Notes under the pieces: model-generated
What the model was told of the DNA's origin: nothing
Seen by the model: the letters and a program-made list of their open reading frames with translations, nothing else
Databases searched by the model: none
DNA from: Bacillota bacterium
GTDB lineage: Bacteria > Bacillota > Clostridia > Christensenellales > Aristaeellaceae
Direction of reading: 5' to 3'
DNA: 15,167 nt
Assembly: GCA_023404715.1 (NCBI GenBank)
Contig: JAEYAR010000182.1
Coordinates: forward strand, 1-15,167
In this document: positions 12,835 to 15,167 of the stretch, one piece after another
How positions within the stretch are numbered: position 1 is the stretch's first letter
Layout: every line of letters starts with the position of its first letter
Made by a program: the position numbers and the translations under genes

Positions 12835-14709
12835 ATGCGCAAGACATCGACCATCCTGCTCGTACTGCTGCTCGTGCTGGCGCTCGCGCCGGCGGTAGCC
12901 ATGGCCAAAACCAGCTCCGAGGCCATCGAGGCGCCGGATGCGGACGCGGCCGTGTTTACCGTGGGCGCGGGGGACGCGGCGGCGGAATACACCTGGGCGG
13001 ACCTGACGGGCGAAAGCGGCCTGTTTCAGACGCAGACGGGCGCTTACGGCGCGAAGATCGACGGCGAGATCGCGACCCAGGATTGGACAGGCGTATCGCT
13101 CGCGGACATCCTGACGGACGCGCAGGAAAAGCTGGGCGCCTTCCCGCAGGACGCGCAGGTCACCGCCCGGGCGGCGGACGGCTACGACGTGACGTTCGCC
13201 TTCGCGGCCGCGATGGATGCGGCGAACCGCTACCTGGTCGCGCCCGAGCCTGTGCGCAACTTCGACGGCGACCAGACCTTTGACGACAGCTTCGTGCGCA
13301 TCGTGCGCGGCGACGAATTCACCCTCTCCAACGAAGCGAACCTGCGCTGCATTACGGGCGTCGTGATCAGGGACGCCGCGGGCGAGGCGCTCGCCCCCCG
13401 GCAGGGCGGACAGCCGAGCACGGCCGCTGCCCCCAAGCTGCCCGGCGCCACGGACGAAGAAATATTGGAATCGGCATTTTACCTGGCCGTCGCGCCTGCA
13501 GACGGATCGGACATGCTCTATTACTATTATTCCCTGAACGAGCTGAAGGCGATGGGGCAGCAAAGCTACGCGTTCAACTACGACGACCACACCGTGGACA
13601 AGACGGTGGAGTGCAACGGCGTTTTCCTCGTGGACCTGCTGGATGCGCTGGCGGACGCGGACGGCGCGCTGCTGCGGGACAGCGGCAAGCTGACGGAGGA
13701 CATGAAGATCCAGATCGTGGAGGAGGACGGATTCCACTCCAATTCCTCGGGCAAGGCCGCCTCTTTTGTGGACGCGATCGCCTACGCGCGCACGACCACA
13801 CTGCCGATCCTCGCCTGGGAGATCAAGGAGACGTACGCGGTCGAGACCGAGTTTAACCGCAGCTGGGAGGACTTCCGCTGGGCGGACGCATACCCGGAAT
13901 ACTTGCGCATGTACCGCAACACGGGCGCGGCCAACTCCGCCGTGTGCAAGATGGTGATGGGCGCGGTCGTGTCGCCGGAGGGCGACGCGTACAACGCGGA
14001 CACCAGGGGCGCGTACGTGATGACGATGGAAAGCCAGAAGAACCCGGGCGTGGAGCTCGCCGCCGCGCGCGAGGTCGGCGGCGTGCTGAAGGGCATGAAG
14101 ATCGCCGTGCGCGCGCCCGAGGTGGCGGGCGCTACGGCGGCGGGCGACGCAGTGCAGCTCATCACCGTCGGGGATGAAGCCCAGCGCGTGCGCTTTACGT
14201 ACGAGGAAGGGGCGTATCTGACGCTTTCAGACGGCAACAAATCCTTTGAAATGACGCTGTCCGACCTCATCGTGCTCTCCAGCGGCCGCCAAATCCCGGA
14301 AAGCAGAGAGGCGGTCGAGGCGCTCGTCGCAGGCGGCGGCGCGCTGGTCGTGACCGATGCTATCGCCGACGCGCAGACGGGCGAGCTTTCCGTAGAAGCG
14401 CCCGGCCGCAACCTGTACATCGACCGGCGCGAGGTGGCCAGCGGCACCGACCCTTACGGCTACGGCAACCTGATCCTCACCCGTTATTTCGGCGCGCCGC
14501 TTAAGGATGTGATCCTGGCGAGCGGTCTTTCGGGCGCGCTCACGCTGAACGGGGCGGATCTATCCGCGCTGGATGCGAAGGACGCCTTTGTGGCCTACAA
14601 GCATACGTGCTCGAAGGCGACCCCGAACAATCCGCCGGAGGGCAAGCGCGTGACGGAGACCTACGAGGCGCCCGTAATCGTGAGCATTCAGGACGGCCAT
14701 ACGTACTGA
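12835..14709 (+). CDS. Secreted protein with tandem sulfite-oxidase-like (molybdopterin-binding-fold) domains
   Basis: Exported protein of 624 residues. GGAGG (12823-12827) is 7 bases before the ATG at 12835; longer in-frame starts would begin inside the leader RNA. A signal peptide (TSTILLVLLLVLALAPAVAM) is followed by domain 1 (about 50-178), with TWADL, WTGVSLADIL, VTARAADGYDVTFAF and SFVRIVRGDEF ending RCITGVVI. This order matches the molybdopterin-binding domain of the sulfite oxidase family. Domain 2 (about 226-378) repeats the plan: YYYSLNELKAM, CNGVFLVDLLDAL, IQIVEEDGFHS and CKMVMGAVVS. The C-terminal part (about 395-624) may hold a third, more degenerate copy (YFGAPLKDVILASGL). I see no Cys at the place where the molybdenum ligand normally sits, so these may bind something else or act structurally. 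Function is unknown. It is controlled by the structured leader and is followed by a related gene. Confidence 0.75.
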   Translation: MRKTSTILLVLLLVLALAPAVAMAKTSSEAIEAPDADAAVFTVGAGDAAAEYTWADLTGESGLFQTQTGAYGAKIDGEIATQDWTGVSLADILTDAQEKLGAFPQDAQVTARAADGYDVTFAFAAAMDAANRYLVAPEPVRNFDGDQTFDDSFVRIVRGDEFTLSNEANLRCITGVVIRDAAGEALAPRQGGQPSTAAAPKLPGATDEEILESAFYLAVAPADGSDMLYYYYSLNELKAMGQQSYAFNYDDHTVDKTVECNGVFLVDLLDALADADGALLRDSGKLTEDMKIQIVEEDGFHSNSSGKAASFVDAIAYARTTTLPILAWEIKETYAVETEFNRSWEDFRWADAYPEYLRMYRNTGAANSAVCKMVMGAVVSPEGDAYNADTRGAYVMTMESQKNPGVELAAAREVGGVLKGMKIAVRAPEVAGATAAGDAVQLITVGDEAQRVRFTYEEGAYLTLSDGNKSFEMTLSDLIVLSSGRQIPESREAVEALVAGGGALVVTDAIADAQTGELSVEAPGRNLYIDRREVASGTDPYGYGNLILTRYFGAPLKDVILASGLSGALTLNGADLSALDAKDAFVAYKHTCSKATPNNPPEGKRVTETYEAPVIVSIQDGHTY

Positions 14710-14714
14710 TTATA

Positions 14715-14760
14715 AACCCACATGCCGGAGCGGCGAGGGCAGCTCCGGTCTTGTGGGCTT
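14715..14760 (+). terminator. Intergenic hairpin, weak terminator or processing signal
   Basis: CCCACA (14717-14722) pairs with TGTGGG (14752-14757), and inside it CCGGAGC (14725-14731) pairs with GCTCCGG (14742-14748), giving a long interrupted stem. Only CTTT follows, so termination is probably partial. It sits 5 bases after the stop of the secreted protein and just before the ribosome binding site of the next gene, so it may lower downstream expression or stabilise the upstream message. Confidence 0.5.
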
Positions 14761-14775
14761 TGGGAGGAAGCGAGG

Positions 14776-15167
14776 ATGCGTACATTCTATAAGGTTTTAG
14801 CGGCCGCTTTGATTTTATTTTCGCTTTGCCCGGCGGCGATTGCCGAGCCGGCGCTGTTCGTTACGGGCGGCGCGCTCGACGTGCCGGCGGAGAGGACGGC
14901 GACCTTTACGGGCCATACGTTCTATTTTACCGAGGAACAGCTCGCGCAGATGCTCGCGCAGCGCGACACGACGCAGGCGCTGGGCCGGAATATCTGGCGT
15001 GAGGACGTATACTTCTCCTCCTCGGAAGATCACGGCCAGCCGGCCTTCTATTATCACAAGGCGGACGGCATCTACCTGCGGGATCTGTTTGCGGCGCTGG
15101 GCGTGGACGAAGCGGGCATGCGCGCCGTCGGGAAGGTGACGCTCGTGGCCAGCGACAAGTACGTCAC
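14776..15167 (+). CDS. Secreted protein related to the preceding one (partial, runs off the window)
   Basis: The ATG at 14776 follows GGGAGGA (14762-14768) by 7 bases and opens a frame that stays open for 130 codons to the window edge. A signal peptide (FYKVLAAALILFSLCPAAIA) is followed by FTGHTFYFTEEQLAQML and, about 40 residues on, FYYHKADGIYLRDLFAALGV and VTLVASDKYV. The segment order (a strand and helix start, then G-I-Y-L-R-D-L-F, then a V-T-L-V-A-S-D strand) matches the two domains of the preceding protein, so it is probably a third copy of the same sulfite-oxidase-like fold in a separate exported protein. The C-terminus, any anchor and the full length cannot be seen. Co-transcription with the gene before is likely, subject to the hairpin between them. 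Confidence 0.75.
   Translation, partial: MRTFYKVLAAALILFSLCPAAIAEPALFVTGGALDVPAERTATFTGHTFYFTEEQLAQMLAQRDTTQALGRNIWREDVYFSSSEDHGQPAFYYHKADGIYLRDLFAALGVDEAGMRAVGKVTLVASDKYV

Noticed and set aside
12763..13737. Minus-strand open frame of 324 codons opposite the secreted domain protein
   Set aside because: Composition is Arg/Val/His-rich with no family motif, and the plus strand holds a convincing gene with signal peptide and ribosome binding site.

Overview
The window is about 15 kb of GC-rich DNA with every supported gene on the + strand. Strong GGAGG-type ribosome binding sites, GTG and TTG starts, short overlaps between genes, T-rich intrinsic terminators and the gene families present point to a Gram-positive bacterium of the class Clostridia. 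The exact lineage cannot be fixed from the sequence. No tRNA, rRNA, CRISPR array, transposase or phage gene is visible.

Region 1 (1-8550) is one long unit of envelope and exported proteins. It begins with the tail of a probable family 2 glycosyltransferase. Next come a secreted alkaline phosphatase family protein, two tandem BspA-like leucine-rich-repeat proteins, a secreted family 16 glycoside hydrolase (laminarinase type), a two-helix membrane protein, and a single-pass membrane protein with external TPR-like repeats and two SH3-like domains. Gaps are short, one junction overlaps by 14 bases, and a clear terminator closes the unit. The shared theme is the cell surface: glycan synthesis or breakdown, phosphate release and adhesion-like repeats.

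Region 2 (8551-10363) is a self-contained two-gene operon with a good sigma-A promoter (TTTACA-17-TATGAT) and its own terminator. It encodes a zinc-type macrodomain protein and a class M sirtuin (SirTM), coupled through a TTGA overlap. In the known macro-SirTM systems the sirtuin ADP-ribosylates a protein and the macrodomain removes the mark. Here the usual lipoyl carrier (GcvH-L) and lipoate ligase are not adjacent.

Region 3 (10364-12406) holds a small regulator that fuses an XRE helix-turn-helix to an AbrB/SpoVT swapped-hairpin domain. It overlaps by 8 bases a phytoene-desaturase-like FAD oxidoreductase. A perfect dyad upstream is a candidate operator.

Region 4 (12407-15167) starts with an excellent extended -10 promoter and a leader of about 300 nt that is rich in stable hairpins and carries mutually exclusive antiterminator and terminator helices, so it looks like a riboswitch or attenuator. 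It precedes a secreted protein with at least two domains resembling the sulfite-oxidase (molybdopterin-binding) fold, and then a second, related secreted protein cut by the window edge.

The points most worth following are the unidentified structured leader, the macro-SirTM pair without its usual partners, the alkaline phosphatase with a missing zinc ligand, and the unusual TPR/SH3 membrane protein.
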